A stretch of 64,000 bases of DNA from Micromonospora sp. CP22 (GTDB taxonomy: Bacteria > Actinomycetota > Actinomycetes > Mycobacteriales > Micromonosporaceae), in the NCBI RefSeq assembly GCF_009712475.1, contig NZ_VCJO01000014.1, positions 49,823-113,822 of the forward strand, in the 5' to 3' direction. How positions within the stretch are numbered: the first letter of the stretch is position 1; the number at the start of each line of letters is the position of its first letter. This document shows positions 42,101-50,196 of this stretch, one piece after another. The translations under genes and the position numbers were made by a program. The notes beneath the pieces were generated by a model that was not told the origin of the DNA, ran no database searches, and saw only the letters and a program-made list of their open reading frames with translations.

Positions 42101-42208
42101 CTGCCGTCGACCTCGCGGGCGGGTCGGGCGGGTGACGCGCCGCAACGGCGTGTTCCTCGACGTGCGCGCCGACGGGTCGGTGGCTTGTTCCCCGAGAACG
42201 GACGCCAC

Positions 42209-42721
42209 GTGCACGACACGACCACTCTCGCCGGCCGACCACCGTCGGCCTCCCACCTGACCCTGTCGCAGATCATGGACCAGCACCACACCAACCTGAT
42301 GGGCACGGTCCACGGCGGCCGGATCCTCAACCTCATCGACTCCGTCGCCGGAGTGGTCGCCGCCCGACACTCCGACGGCCCGGCCGTCACCGCCGCCATC
42401 GACGAGACCGCTTTCCTCCGCGCGGTCCGCGTCGGCGACGTCGTACACGTCGACGCCCGCATCACCTGGGCCGGCCGCAGCTCCATGGAGGTCACCGTCA
42501 AGGTCACCGCCGACCGGTGGGACCGCGCCGTACCACCGACCGACGTGGCCACCGCCCACCTCGTCATGGTCGCCGTCGACGACGACGGCCACCCCCGCCC
42601 GGTGCCGCCGCTGCTACCCCAGACCGACGGCGACCGGCGCCGCTACCGCGAGGCACAGATCCGCCGCGAACACCGGCTGACCCTGCGCCGTGCCCTGCTC
42701 GACGGCACCGAGGAGTCCTGA
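42209..42721 (+). CDS. Acyl-CoA thioesterase (hotdog fold, cytosolic)
   Basis: A 170-residue hotdog protein of the acyl-CoA hydrolase (YciA/BFIT-like) type: LTLSQIMDQHHTNLMGTVHG is the family N-terminus and GGRILNLIDSVAGVVAARH the central helix. FLRAVRVGDVVHVDARITWAG and SSMEVTVKVTAD follow. It hydrolyses acyl-CoA thioesters. The C-terminus RRYREAQIRREHRLTLR is a typical helical tail. GTG 42209 is used. It is the first gene after the plus-strand cobalamin riboswitch. Confidence 0.88.
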   Translation: MHDTTTLAGRPPSASHLTLSQIMDQHHTNLMGTVHGGRILNLIDSVAGVVAARHSDGPAVTAAIDETAFLRAVRVGDVVHVDARITWAGRSSMEVTVKVTADRWDRAVPPTDVATAHLVMVAVDDDGHPRPVPPLLPQTDGDRRRYREAQIRREHRLTLRRALLDGTEES

Positions 42722-42751
42722 GATGCTCGGACTCTCCACGGCAGCCCTCGC

Positions 42752-42943
42752 GTGACCCCCACCGCACAACTGGCTCTGTTCGGCGCCGTTTTCATACAAG
42801 TGCAGGTCACCGTCGACATCGCCCTCGGCACGGGCGCCGGACGCCTCGCCCGACGGACAACTGACGGCCGCTGGTCACGGCGCGTCAACCAGGTCTGCGC
42901 CGTCGCGTTCGTCGCGCTCGGACTACGACTGGCCGCCGGCTGA
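42752..42943 (+). pseudogene. LysE/RhtB-family exporter, C-terminal fragment
   Basis: The 63-residue frame (QLALFGAVFIQVQVTVDIAL, then GRWSRRVNQVCAVAFVALGLRLAAG) matches the last two helices of LysE-type amino-acid exporters. The first two thirds of the gene are missing. A decayed remnant between the thioesterase and the oxidoreductase fusion. Confidence 0.65.
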
Positions 42944-42959
42944 CCCCTTCGGCGTGGCC

Positions 42960-44582
42960 TTACAACTCCTTGCGGTGGTCCAGTCGGACGGCGCGCAGTA
43001 CGACGTCGTTGACGTGGTGTGTGCTGATCGCTCCCGGGGGGCGCGACCGGGTTTCGTTCACCTCGACGCGCCAGTTACCCGAGGCCGTGATCTCGGCGGC
43101 GATCTCGTCGATGCCGACGTACGCCTGGGGGTCGTACATGCGGGTCTGCTCGGCGGGATCCGACGGCTGCTGGAGCGGCGTCAGGTCGTGGCCGACGACG
43201 AGCAGCGTCCCACCGACGGCCACGGCGTCGAGCAGGTTACGCAGTCCGCGCTGCTCGGGGGTGCGCTGGAACGAGCCGTACTGCAGGGACACCAGGTCGT
43301 AGGTCTCGCCTGCGAAGGCGGCGGGGTCGTTGGCGTCGCGGTGCAGCGTACGAACGTCGAGTCCGCGACGGTCCGCTTCGGCCCGGATGCGGTCCAGTGC
43401 CCTGCTGGAGACGTCGGAGGCGGTCACCTGCCAGCCTCGTTCGGCCAGCCACAGGGCGTCGGCTCCTTCACCCGCGCCCACGTCGAGCGCCCGCCCTGCG
43501 GGCAGGTCCGTCGCCTCCGCCACGAGGGTGCCGTTCGGGTTGGCGCTCCACACGCGTTCCTGATCCCCGTAGCGGCTGTCCCACTCGATCGCGACGCCGG
43601 ACGGACGAGCACCCGCCGTGGTGTCCTCGGCCGCGAGGCTGAAGGCGATCTGAGCGCCGATCCAGCTACCGTTCGCCGCGGCCTGTAGGACCTGGGCGCT
43701 CGGGTCCGTCAGGTTCCCGGCGGCGAAGACGCCCGCCACGCTGGTACGTCCGGTGGCGTCGACCGCGACCAGGTCGCCGAGTCCGCTGGGGTGGGCCGTG
43801 GTGTCGATACCCAGCCCGGCGAGCATCTCGACCCGAGGGCGGAACCGGGCGCCGGTGAGGATCGCGTCGGCCGGCAGGCTGCGGCCGTCGGCGAGCTCGA
43901 CGGCGAGTGACCCGTCCGGGTCGGCGTCGGCTAGCCGGCGCACCGCACTCTCGACGACCGGGACCCCGGAGGCGACGAGGGTCTGCACCGCGGCCGGGTC
44001 GATCCCCGTGGCGTCATGCAGCACCACGGTCAACTGGTCGGTCAGGTGCCGCATCAGCTGGGTCGGGTGCAGCCCGAGCGGCGTCGTGACGATCTGCACG
44101 ACCCGCAGGTCGCGGACCTCCCAGCCATGGCAGAAAGGACAGTTGATCACCTGGCGGCCCCACCGCTCGGCGAGGCCCTCGATGTCGGGAAGCTCATCGA
44201 CGATGCCGGTCGCGGCCAGTACCCGGCGGGCGACGAGACCATGGCCGCCCGAGAGTGCGAGGTGGAACCCGTCGTCCTCCTTTCGGACCGCCAGGACGCG
44301 GCCGGTCAGGACGCTGCCACCATAGCTACGGACCTCCTCGCGCCCGATGGCCCGCATCGCCTCGGGCGGGGTGCCCTCGCGCCCGAGGTAGCCGTGCATG
44401 TGCGCGGCCGGCGCGTTCCGCGGCGTGCCGTCGTCGACGACGATGACCGAGCGCCGCTGACGAGCGAGCTGCAGCGCGGCCGCCAGACCCGCCGCCGATC
44501 CTCCGATGACGGCGACGTCGCACCGGCGGACGATGCTCTGGTGCGGTGTGTGGTCGGAGGCCCCGTGGGCATGATCTGTCAT
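42960..44582 (-). CDS. Thioredoxin-reductase-like flavoprotein fused to a SAM methyltransferase
   Basis: A 540-residue fusion. The N-terminal part (about 1-310) is a TrxR-like FAD/NAD(P) enzyme: CDVAVIGGSAAGLAAALQLA binds FAD, INCPFCHGWEV carries the CxxC redox pair, and a second nucleotide site and GVFAAGNLTDPSAQVLQAAA follow. The C-terminal part (about 325-530) is a class I methyltransferase (RALDVGAGEGADALWLAERG, VTASDVSSRALDRIRAEADR, YDLVSLQYGSFQR). The pair may reduce and then methylate a thiol, selenol, arsenical or other xenobiotic. It is divergent from an XRE-cupin regulator 76 bases away. Confidence 0.85.
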   Translation of the reverse strand: MTDHAHGASDHTPHQSIVRRCDVAVIGGSAAGLAAALQLARQRRSVIVVDDGTPRNAPAAHMHGYLGREGTPPEAMRAIGREEVRSYGGSVLTGRVLAVRKEDDGFHLALSGGHGLVARRVLAATGIVDELPDIEGLAERWGRQVINCPFCHGWEVRDLRVVQIVTTPLGLHPTQLMRHLTDQLTVVLHDATGIDPAAVQTLVASGVPVVESAVRRLADADPDGSLAVELADGRSLPADAILTGARFRPRVEMLAGLGIDTTAHPSGLGDLVAVDATGRTSVAGVFAAGNLTDPSAQVLQAAANGSWIGAQIAFSLAAEDTTAGARPSGVAIEWDSRYGDQERVWSANPNGTLVAEATDLPAGRALDVGAGEGADALWLAERGWQVTASDVSSRALDRIRAEADRRGLDVRTLHRDANDPAAFAGETYDLVSLQYGSFQRTPEQRGLRNLLDAVAVGGTLLVVGHDLTPLQQPSDPAEQTRMYDPQAYVGIDEIAAEITASGNWRVEVNETRSRPPGAISTHHVNDVVLRAVRLDHRKEL

Positions 44583-44658
44583 CGGCCAAGCGTAGGAACA
44601 CCTGGCGGCTTCTGAAAGGCGGCTTGCGAGATTCGCAAGACATCCTCATGCTGGAGAA

Positions 44659-45216
44659 ATGAACGACCGCAGCGACGTAGAGCGGCTGGCGCGCACCCGG
44701 CTACGAAGCATCCGCACCACGCTCGGCTACTCCCTGGACCAGCTCGCCGAACGCACCAACCTCAGCCCGTCGACGATAAGCCGGGTCGAGACGGGCAATC
44801 GGACGCTCAGCCTCGACGTGCTCGTGCCCTTGGCCAACGCGCTACAGGTCAGCCTCGACGTCCTTTTCGAGGCAACCAGCGACGAGGACGTGGTGATCCG
44901 TCCCGTGCAGCACCGTTCGGGCTCGCGCACCACGTGGCCGCTGAACCGCGTCGACGGGCGCACCATGGCGATGAAGGTCCGGTTGGAGCCCGAGGCGACG
45001 ATGCCGACCCAGCGGGTCCATCCGGGCTACGACTGGTTCCTGGTGCTCGAAGGCAGAGTGCTGCTGTGGCTCGGCGAACGGCAAATCGAGGTCGAAAAGG
45101 GCGAGGCAGCCGAGTTCTCGACGATGACGCCCCACTCGATGACAGCGCTCGACGAGCCGGCCGAGCTGGTCATGGTCTTCGACCGCGAGGGGCAGCGCGC
45201 ACACCTGCACCAATGA
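44659..45216 (+). CDS. XRE-family regulator with C-terminal cupin sensor
   Basis: A 185-residue regulator. The helix-turn-helix spans about residues 10-65 (LRSIRTTLGYSLDQLAERTN, LSPSTISRVETGNRTLSLDV), and the cupin barrel about 105-180 (VHPGYDWFLVLEGRVLLWLG, IEVEKGEAAEFSTMTPHSM). It probably controls the divergent oxidoreductase-methyltransferase gene and binds a small ligand or metal in the cupin. A GGAG lies five bases before the ATG. Confidence 0.85.
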   Translation: MNDRSDVERLARTRLRSIRTTLGYSLDQLAERTNLSPSTISRVETGNRTLSLDVLVPLANALQVSLDVLFEATSDEDVVIRPVQHRSGSRTTWPLNRVDGRTMAMKVRLEPEATMPTQRVHPGYDWFLVLEGRVLLWLGERQIEVEKGEAAEFSTMTPHSMTALDEPAELVMVFDREGQRAHLHQ

Positions 45217-45359
45217 GCGTGAAACCGGCAGGGGTGGAGACCGGCAGGACCACGCCGATCACGCGGCATCGCCAAGGCGGCGATCTCGTGGGCCGCCGCA
45301 CGACCGAATTCCTTCCTCGGTCGGCGCGACGGCCACGTCGCCCCGGCCGTCGCCGAGGT

Positions 45360-46793
45360 TCACACCGTGCCGAAGAAACTCCTGAGTGCCGGCACCCGGC
45401 GAATCAGGAGTTGGTCCAGCGCGAGGATCACCAGCAGCGACAGACCGAACAGGGGCAGGAACACGCCGAGGACGGCCATCGCGGCGAGCAGGAGCCAGTT
45501 GCCCCAGATCGGGAGTTTCGCGCGGGGAGCGGCCAGCCCGGAGGCAGTGCCGCGGCGGGTCCACCACATCATCGGCCCGGTGACGCACATGAAGATCACG
45601 GCGAGGCAGAACAGCGTGGACAGGATCTCGTTCGCGACGCCGAGACGCCGTCCCTCGTGCAGGGCGATCCCGTGGGACACGACCTTGGCCATGGCGCTGT
45701 AGTCGGCATAGCTGTACTGGCCGACCTTCTCGCCGCTGTACTGGTCGACGTGGACCGTTGTCTCCTGGGTGACGTCGGACTCGGCGGGGTTGCCGACGTT
45801 GTACCACTGGCTGCTCATCACGCTGAACACGCCTTTTTCGCCTTCGGGATACATGATCAGGTACGGCCCGGGAGCGCCCTGTGCCTGCGCCGTAGCGACG
45901 GCCCTGTCGATCGAGATCGGTGTGCCGGCGCCGGTGCTGGTGCCCTGCGGCGCGTTGCCGGAGGCCCAGCCGGCGGGCGCCGACTGGCCGTCGCTGTTCT
46001 CGATCTGCTGCCGGATGGTGGACTCGGCACCGGGATCCTCACCCCAGAGCGAGATGTTGCCGTGCGCCGCGAGTTCCGACGCTTTGGCGCCCCAGAAGCC
46101 GGTCCACGGCAGGCCGGAGACGACGAGCAGCAGGACGCCGAGCCCGACGGGGAGCCCGACGATGGCGTGCCAGCCACGGACCCGGGCACCGCGTCTGCCC
46201 TTGGCCTGGGCGCCGCTGCGGGCCTTCCGGCCGAGGAAGAAGATGATGAAACCGGTGATCGTCAGCACGATCCCCCACGAGGCGCCGAGCTCGACGATCC
46301 GGTCTCCTACGCCACCGTCGCCGATGAGCAGGTCACCGTGGATGCGCTCCGCCCAGGTGGAGACGAGCTGGTCCTGGCTGAGCGCACCGGTGACCTCGGA
46401 GGTGTAGGGGTTCACGTAGACGTTCGTGGTGCTGCCGTCCTCCTGGGCGGCGACGAACAGGGTGGCCCGGTCGCCGATGCCGTCCTGGACGGACAGGATC
46501 GAACGATCCGGGAACTCGGCGCGAACCGCCGCCTCCTGGGCGGACAAGGCGGCCCGCTGGGCGCCCTCGACCACGGAAACCTTCAGCACCCCAGGATGCG
46601 TGAGGGAGTCCACGTCGTCGCGGAACATGTAGATCATGCCGGTGACGGAGAGGGCGAAGAGCACCGGAATGACGATGAGCGACCCGTAGAAGTGCCAGCG
46701 CCAGAACGCGGCGAACCAGTTCGTCCTGCGGACTCTCGCGGCGGGCGCCGGCATCTCCGCGGGAGGCGGCGCTTCGGTCTCTGAGACGGTCAT
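45360..46793 (-). CDS. PepSY-domain membrane protein
   Basis: A 477-residue protein of the PepSY-TM family with four to five helices: FALSVTGMIYMFRDDVDSLT (helix 1 and the following loop), WGIVLTITGFIIFFLGRKA, HAIVGLPVGLGVLLLVVSGLPWTGFW, the AVIFMCVTGPMMWWTRR region and a last helix LGVFLPLFGLSLLVILALDQLL (given in parts). Extracytoplasmic PepSY domains lie between. Conserved His in RIHGDLLIGD and SHGIALHEGRRLG could bind haem. Such proteins are linked to ferric or cupric reduction at the membrane. Divergent from the DUF5134 gene by 59 bases. Confidence 0.82.
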   Translation of the reverse strand: MTVSETEAPPPAEMPAPAARVRRTNWFAAFWRWHFYGSLIVIPVLFALSVTGMIYMFRDDVDSLTHPGVLKVSVVEGAQRAALSAQEAAVRAEFPDRSILSVQDGIGDRATLFVAAQEDGSTTNVYVNPYTSEVTGALSQDQLVSTWAERIHGDLLIGDGGVGDRIVELGASWGIVLTITGFIIFFLGRKARSGAQAKGRRGARVRGWHAIVGLPVGLGVLLLVVSGLPWTGFWGAKASELAAHGNISLWGEDPGAESTIRQQIENSDGQSAPAGWASGNAPQGTSTGAGTPISIDRAVATAQAQGAPGPYLIMYPEGEKGVFSVMSSQWYNVGNPAESDVTQETTVHVDQYSGEKVGQYSYADYSAMAKVVSHGIALHEGRRLGVANEILSTLFCLAVIFMCVTGPMMWWTRRGTASGLAAPRAKLPIWGNWLLLAAMAVLGVFLPLFGLSLLVILALDQLLIRRVPALRSFFGTV

Positions 46794-46840
46794 CGAGGTG
46801 GGCCCTTTCAAGGGTCGCCGGTCGCCCGGGTCACATGGTC

Positions 46841-46846
46841 TAAGTT
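46841..46846 (+). promoter_or_regulatory. Putative -10 box for leaderless DUF5134 mRNA
   Basis: TAAGTT ends six bases before the GTG at 46853, with no Shine-Dalgarno sequence. Same pattern as the other leaderless candidates. Confidence 0.4.
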
Positions 46847-46852
46847 GTAGTC

Positions 46853-47455
46853 GTGCTTGAGGCCCCATGGGTTCCCGTATTGACGGTTGTCTTTTTACTT
46901 ACCGGTCTCGTCTGCGTCGCCGATCTCGTCATCCGCCGCCGGGCGGTCTCCCGTGACCAGCCCTTCTCCGACGAGGAGCTGATCGGCATCAACCACGGCG
47001 CGATGAGCGCGGCGATGATCCTCATGGTGTGGGTGATGGTGGAGGGCGCGGTCGCCTGGGCACAGATCGCGGTCTTCGCGATCCTCGCCCTCGCGCTGCT
47101 ACCCGCCTACCGACGGACCCGGCACGCAGCGGACCGCGCCGATCTGTTCAGCCATGCCGGGATGGACGTGGCGATGATCTGGATGCTCGCGGCCATGCCC
47201 ACACTCATGTCCGAGATGGGAACCGGCGGCGTAGGCTCCGGACACTCCCACGGCGGCGGCGCCTCCGGCGGAGTACCCGCGCCGACACCGGCATGGGCGG
47301 ACACGGTCAACATCGCCTTCGTGGCACTCGCCGCCGCCACCGCCCTGTGGTGGCTGTACCGCGCCACGACGAAGTCCCGCCACCGGCTGCACTCGCTCAG
47401 CTACTCCGTCATGGCCGCCGGCATGGGAGCGATGCTGCTGCTCATGAACGTGTGA
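46853..47455 (+). CDS. DUF5134-type membrane protein
   Basis: A 200-residue membrane protein with six hydrophobic helices (VLTVVFLLTGLVCVADLVI, AMSAAMILMVWVMVEGAVAW, AVFAILALALLPAYRR, MDVAMIWMLAAMPTLMSEMG, VNIAFVALAAATALWWLYRA, LSYSVMAAGMGAMLLLMNV). Met and His residues cluster in helices 2, 4 and 6 (NHGAMSAAMI, HAGMDVAMIWML, SVMAAGMGAM), and a loop is His/Gly-rich (GSGHSHGGGASGG). This recalls copper-binding membrane proteins. The divergent PepSY partner fits a metal or redox theme, but this is not proven. Confidence 0.75.
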   Translation: MLEAPWVPVLTVVFLLTGLVCVADLVIRRRAVSRDQPFSDEELIGINHGAMSAAMILMVWVMVEGAVAWAQIAVFAILALALLPAYRRTRHAADRADLFSHAGMDVAMIWMLAAMPTLMSEMGTGGVGSGHSHGGGASGGVPAPTPAWADTVNIAFVALAAATALWWLYRATTKSRHRLHSLSYSVMAAGMGAMLLLMNV

Positions 47456-47504
47456 GGTGTCGCCTGGACTCGGCCTGGGACGACCCCACACCAGGGCTTC
47501 CGTT

Positions 47505-47656
47505 ACCCGCGCATACTGCGCCACACGTTCGATGACCATGCTCGACGCCGGCCTCAGCCTCCGCGACGTGCAGATCGCCGCCCGCCACGCCGACCCGCGA
47601 ACCACCATGCGCTACGACCGAGCCCGCGAGAACCTCGACCGGCACCTCACTGAATC
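47505..47656 (+). pseudogene. Tyrosine integrase, C-terminal fragment
   Basis: MTMLDAGLSLRDVQIAARHA then DPRTTMRYDRARENLDRH is the last part of an actinobacterial tyrosine integrase, with the final His box and nucleophile Tyr. RHTF just before it is in another frame, so there is at least one frameshift. No upstream domains remain. Possibly the integrase relic of an older element in this interval. Confidence 0.75.
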
Positions 47657-47860
47657 CTCGCCGCGTACGGGGCCTCCGGAACAAGTCGTCTCGCAGCCGT
47701 TCACCCGGGGGTTTCGGGGGTCGCGGACTTGCCGCCTGCGGCAATGCGGCAGGCGCTGGCACCCTGATCCGCACCACCGCTTGGGTTGGACAGTCGCCCG
47801 CCGGGGTCGGCGAGGGCCCGAACCGCGTTCCCCCAGTCCGGGCCCCTGCGTCCGTGTTGC

Positions 47861-48637
47861 TCAGTGTGCCGACAGCGTTCCCCTGATCTCGTTCGGAATC
47901 GCGGGCAGTTCCACCGAGCCGACCACCTTGCCGGTGGCAAGGTCGAGTCGGTGCACCTGCTTGGTGGCGGGCTCGGTGATGTATGCGGCGTCGTCGCGGA
48001 CGAACAGGGCCGGACGCGGCTCCTGCCAGTTCATCGGCTCCTTCCAGGCAGCGACCACGGGCCAGGCGTTGGTGATCTCGCCGGCGGCGGGGTCCACGAC
48101 GTGCATCTTGCCGTCGGTACCGACGATCAGTCCCTCACCCCGCGGACCTCGGCCCAGCGAGCGGAAGCTGTAGCTGACGCCCTCGGGCATCGGCACCACT
48201 TTCAGCGAGTTGGCGGCGGTGTCGATGAGCGCAAACTGCTCGGGAAACTCCCGCTCGGCATCCGAGTCGATCTTGTAATCGCCGAGCAGAACGGGCGAGG
48301 CGCCGCTGCCGACCTGGGTGGCGACGGCACCGTACGCCCGCTCGCTTTTCACCTTGACGAAGGCACCGTTCTTGAACACCAGCACCCCGTCCTTGCAACC
48401 GAGCCTGACAACATCCCCCTGCGCGACAGCCTCGCCGTGAACGCCGGTGCACTCCTCACTGCGGGCAATCTCCTTGCCGTCCTTGTCAAGCGCGATCGCG
48501 CCGGGGCGCGATTCCTCGGTGCCCAGGGTAACCACAAGGGTGCCGTCACCCAGCTCCACTGCCACGCCGTGCTGCGGCTGCGCGGTCTTGTACTGACTTC
48601 CGGCGGGCTTGCCGACCCGGACATGAACGCACCGCAC
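47861..48637 (-). pseudogene. aztD: AztD-like zinc chaperone, 5'-truncated
   Basis: The 258-residue frame reads like the C-terminal two thirds of the seven-bladed zinc metallochaperone AztD (QHGVAVELGDGTLVVTLGTEE, GVHGEAVAQGDVVRLGCKDG, FRSLGRGPRGEGLIVGTDG, WQEPRPALFVRDDAAYITEP). The signal peptide, His-rich tip and first blades are missing, and no aztABC transporter genes are near. It is likely non-functional, although the frame is open to its start. Confidence 0.7.
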
Positions 48638-48689
48638 GAGGGCCGCCTGTCATGACCCACGGAAAGTCGACGCGTGGGAGACTGGCCAT

Positions 48690-49361
48690 GTGGTGAGCGT
48701 CCTGGAGCGTGAGGTCTTCTCGGAGGCGGAGGCTGCCCGGCTGCTGCGGGTGGCGCAGTCGACGCTGCACTACTGGCTCGAAGGGGACGAGCGTAAGGGG
48801 CGCCGACACAAACCTGTGCTGCGCACGGAGCCGCGCGGCGCCCGTTCGGTCACGTGGGCCGAGTTCGTCGAGGCCGGGCTGTTGCGGGAATACCGACGTA
48901 CGCACCGGGTGCCGATGGTCGAGTTGCGCGCGTTCATCGACCTGCTCCGCGAGCAGTTCGGCGTGCCCTACCCACTCGCCGACCGGCGACCCTACGTCGC
49001 CGGCAAGAAACTTGTGCTGCAGGCCCAGGCGGAGGCCGGTCTCGACCCGGAATACTGCCTCGTGGCCGCAGTTGGTAACCAGTTGCTGCTCACTCCTCCG
49101 TCGGCGGCGTTCGTCGAGCGGGTCACCTGGGACGGCGACATCGCGGCGGGCTGGCGCCCGGATCCCAACCCGCAGTCACCGGTGCGGATCCTGCCGGATG
49201 TCCGGTTCGGTCGGCCCTCGATCAAGGGAATCAGCACCGAAGTGCTCTGGGAGCAGGACGAAGCAGGGTTGGACGTCGAGGAGATCGCCGAGACGTACCA
49301 ACTCGACGTGCCCGACGTGCGGTGGGCGCTGGCGTACGAGAACTCCCAACGCGCGGCGTGA
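48690..49361 (+). CDS. Antitoxin-like protein with N-terminal HTH and DUF433 domain
   Basis: A 223-residue protein. The N-terminal MerR-like HTH (VFSEAEAARLLRVAQSTLHYWLEG) is followed by a middle part, then the DUF433 domain (VRFGRPSIKGISTEVLWEQDEAGLDVEEIAETYQLDVPDVRWALAY, given for position). DUF433 proteins pair with PIN-like toxins. The stop overlaps the start of the next gene (GTGA), typical for antitoxin-toxin operons. GTG starts at 48690 and 48693 are both possible. Likely represses the operon and blocks the toxin. Confidence 0.75.
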   Translation: MVSVLEREVFSEAEAARLLRVAQSTLHYWLEGDERKGRRHKPVLRTEPRGARSVTWAEFVEAGLLREYRRTHRVPMVELRAFIDLLREQFGVPYPLADRRPYVAGKKLVLQAQAEAGLDPEYCLVAAVGNQLLLTPPSAAFVERVTWDGDIAAGWRPDPNPQSPVRILPDVRFGRPSIKGISTEVLWEQDEAGLDVEEIAETYQLDVPDVRWALAYENSQRAA

Positions 49362-49798
49362 GCAGGATCAAGCCTGCCGAGGTCCGGTTCTACATCGACG
49401 CCGACCTCCTCGGCCTCGCCCGCCTCCTCGCCGGACTCCGATCCGACGTCACCTACCCCGGCGACCCCGGCACGGTCATCCACAAACGCCAACGCCCGCC
49501 GTGCCCCATCGCCTCACCCGCCGTGAAGGACTCGGAGTGGATCCCGCAGGTCGCCAGCAGGGGATGGCTGATCATCACCCGGGACCGTCACATTCAGGAA
49601 CACCGACTGGAGATCACGGCTGTGCGAGAGCACCGGGCCAGGATGGTCGCCCTGACAGCCGCCGACGCGGGCAGCGTCTTCGGCCAGTTGGAGGTCGTGA
49701 TGAGCCGCTGGCGCGATATCGAGCGCTGCCTCGCCGAGCCGCCACCCTTCATCTACGCCGCCACCCGAACCACGATGCGGCAGATCCCGCTGACCTGA
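49358..49798 (+). CDS. PIN-like toxin (VapC45/DUF5615-type)
   Basis: A 146-residue protein with VRFYIDADLLGLARLLAGLR at the N-terminus, where Asp is the first metal ligand, and WLIITRDRHIQEHRLEITAV carrying the second acidic site. The late DAGSVFGQLEVVMSRW helix fits the PIN-like fold. PIN-like toxins are RNases. The GTG start overlaps the antitoxin stop. The pair ends 70 bases before the degenerate CRISPR array. Confidence 0.75.
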   Translation: MSRIKPAEVRFYIDADLLGLARLLAGLRSDVTYPGDPGTVIHKRQRPPCPIASPAVKDSEWIPQVASRGWLIITRDRHIQEHRLEITAVREHRARMVALTAADAGSVFGQLEVVMSRWRDIERCLAEPPPFIYAATRTTMRQIPLT

Positions 49799-49868
49799 CG
49801 CGGTCGTAAACTGATCGTCTGGTTCCCCCGCCGACCCTCACCGCGGCGGCTTGAATAGCTGGGGTGCG

Positions 49869-50125
49869 GTCCTCCCCACACACGTGGGGGTGCTCCGCAG
49901 GAGGCCAACGTCCGATGAGCATCTTCCGCGTCCTCCCCACGCAGGTGGGGGTGCTCCGGGTCCACTGGACCCCATTACTCAGCTCATCGCGTCCTTCCCA
50001 CGCACGTGGGGGGTGCTCCGATGGGACAACTGGCCCGGTCGCTGGTCCTCCCCACGGGGTGTTCCACTCTGCGACTTCAATCGTGTCCGCGGAACGTCCT
50101 CCCAACGGAGATGGTTGTTGCTCCG
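49869..50125. CRISPR. Degenerate type I-E-like CRISPR array (five repeats)
   Basis: Repeats of 29 bases with core GTCCTCCCCACGCACGTGGG and ending GGTGCTCCG occur at 49869-49897, 49930-49958 and 49991-50020 (one extra G). The first two spacers are exactly 32 bases, the normal I-E 61-base period. Spacer 3 is 24 bases and is followed by an eroded repeat (50045-50068), then 50096-50125 with many changes. No cas genes and no clear leader are present, so it is a decaying orphan array. The best repeats are at the left, but orientation is uncertain. Confidence 0.85.
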
Positions 50126-50196
50126 GCTGGGTGGGTGTGAGCCCGATCTGAGCCCAGAGGGTCCGGTATTCGGCACCACCAAGCACCATGGAGGAG

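Noticed and set aside
41711..42592. Long minus-strand frame (293 codons) antisense to the riboswitch and thioesterase
   Set aside because: It is a GC-bias shadow of the thioesterase frame and runs across the riboswitch; no family motifs.
47700..47860. Small hairpins (TTGCCGC-CT-GCGGCAA) between the integrase and aztD fragments as regulatory elements
   Set aside because: They lie between two pseudogenes and could be chance in GC-rich DNA; no functional neighbour.
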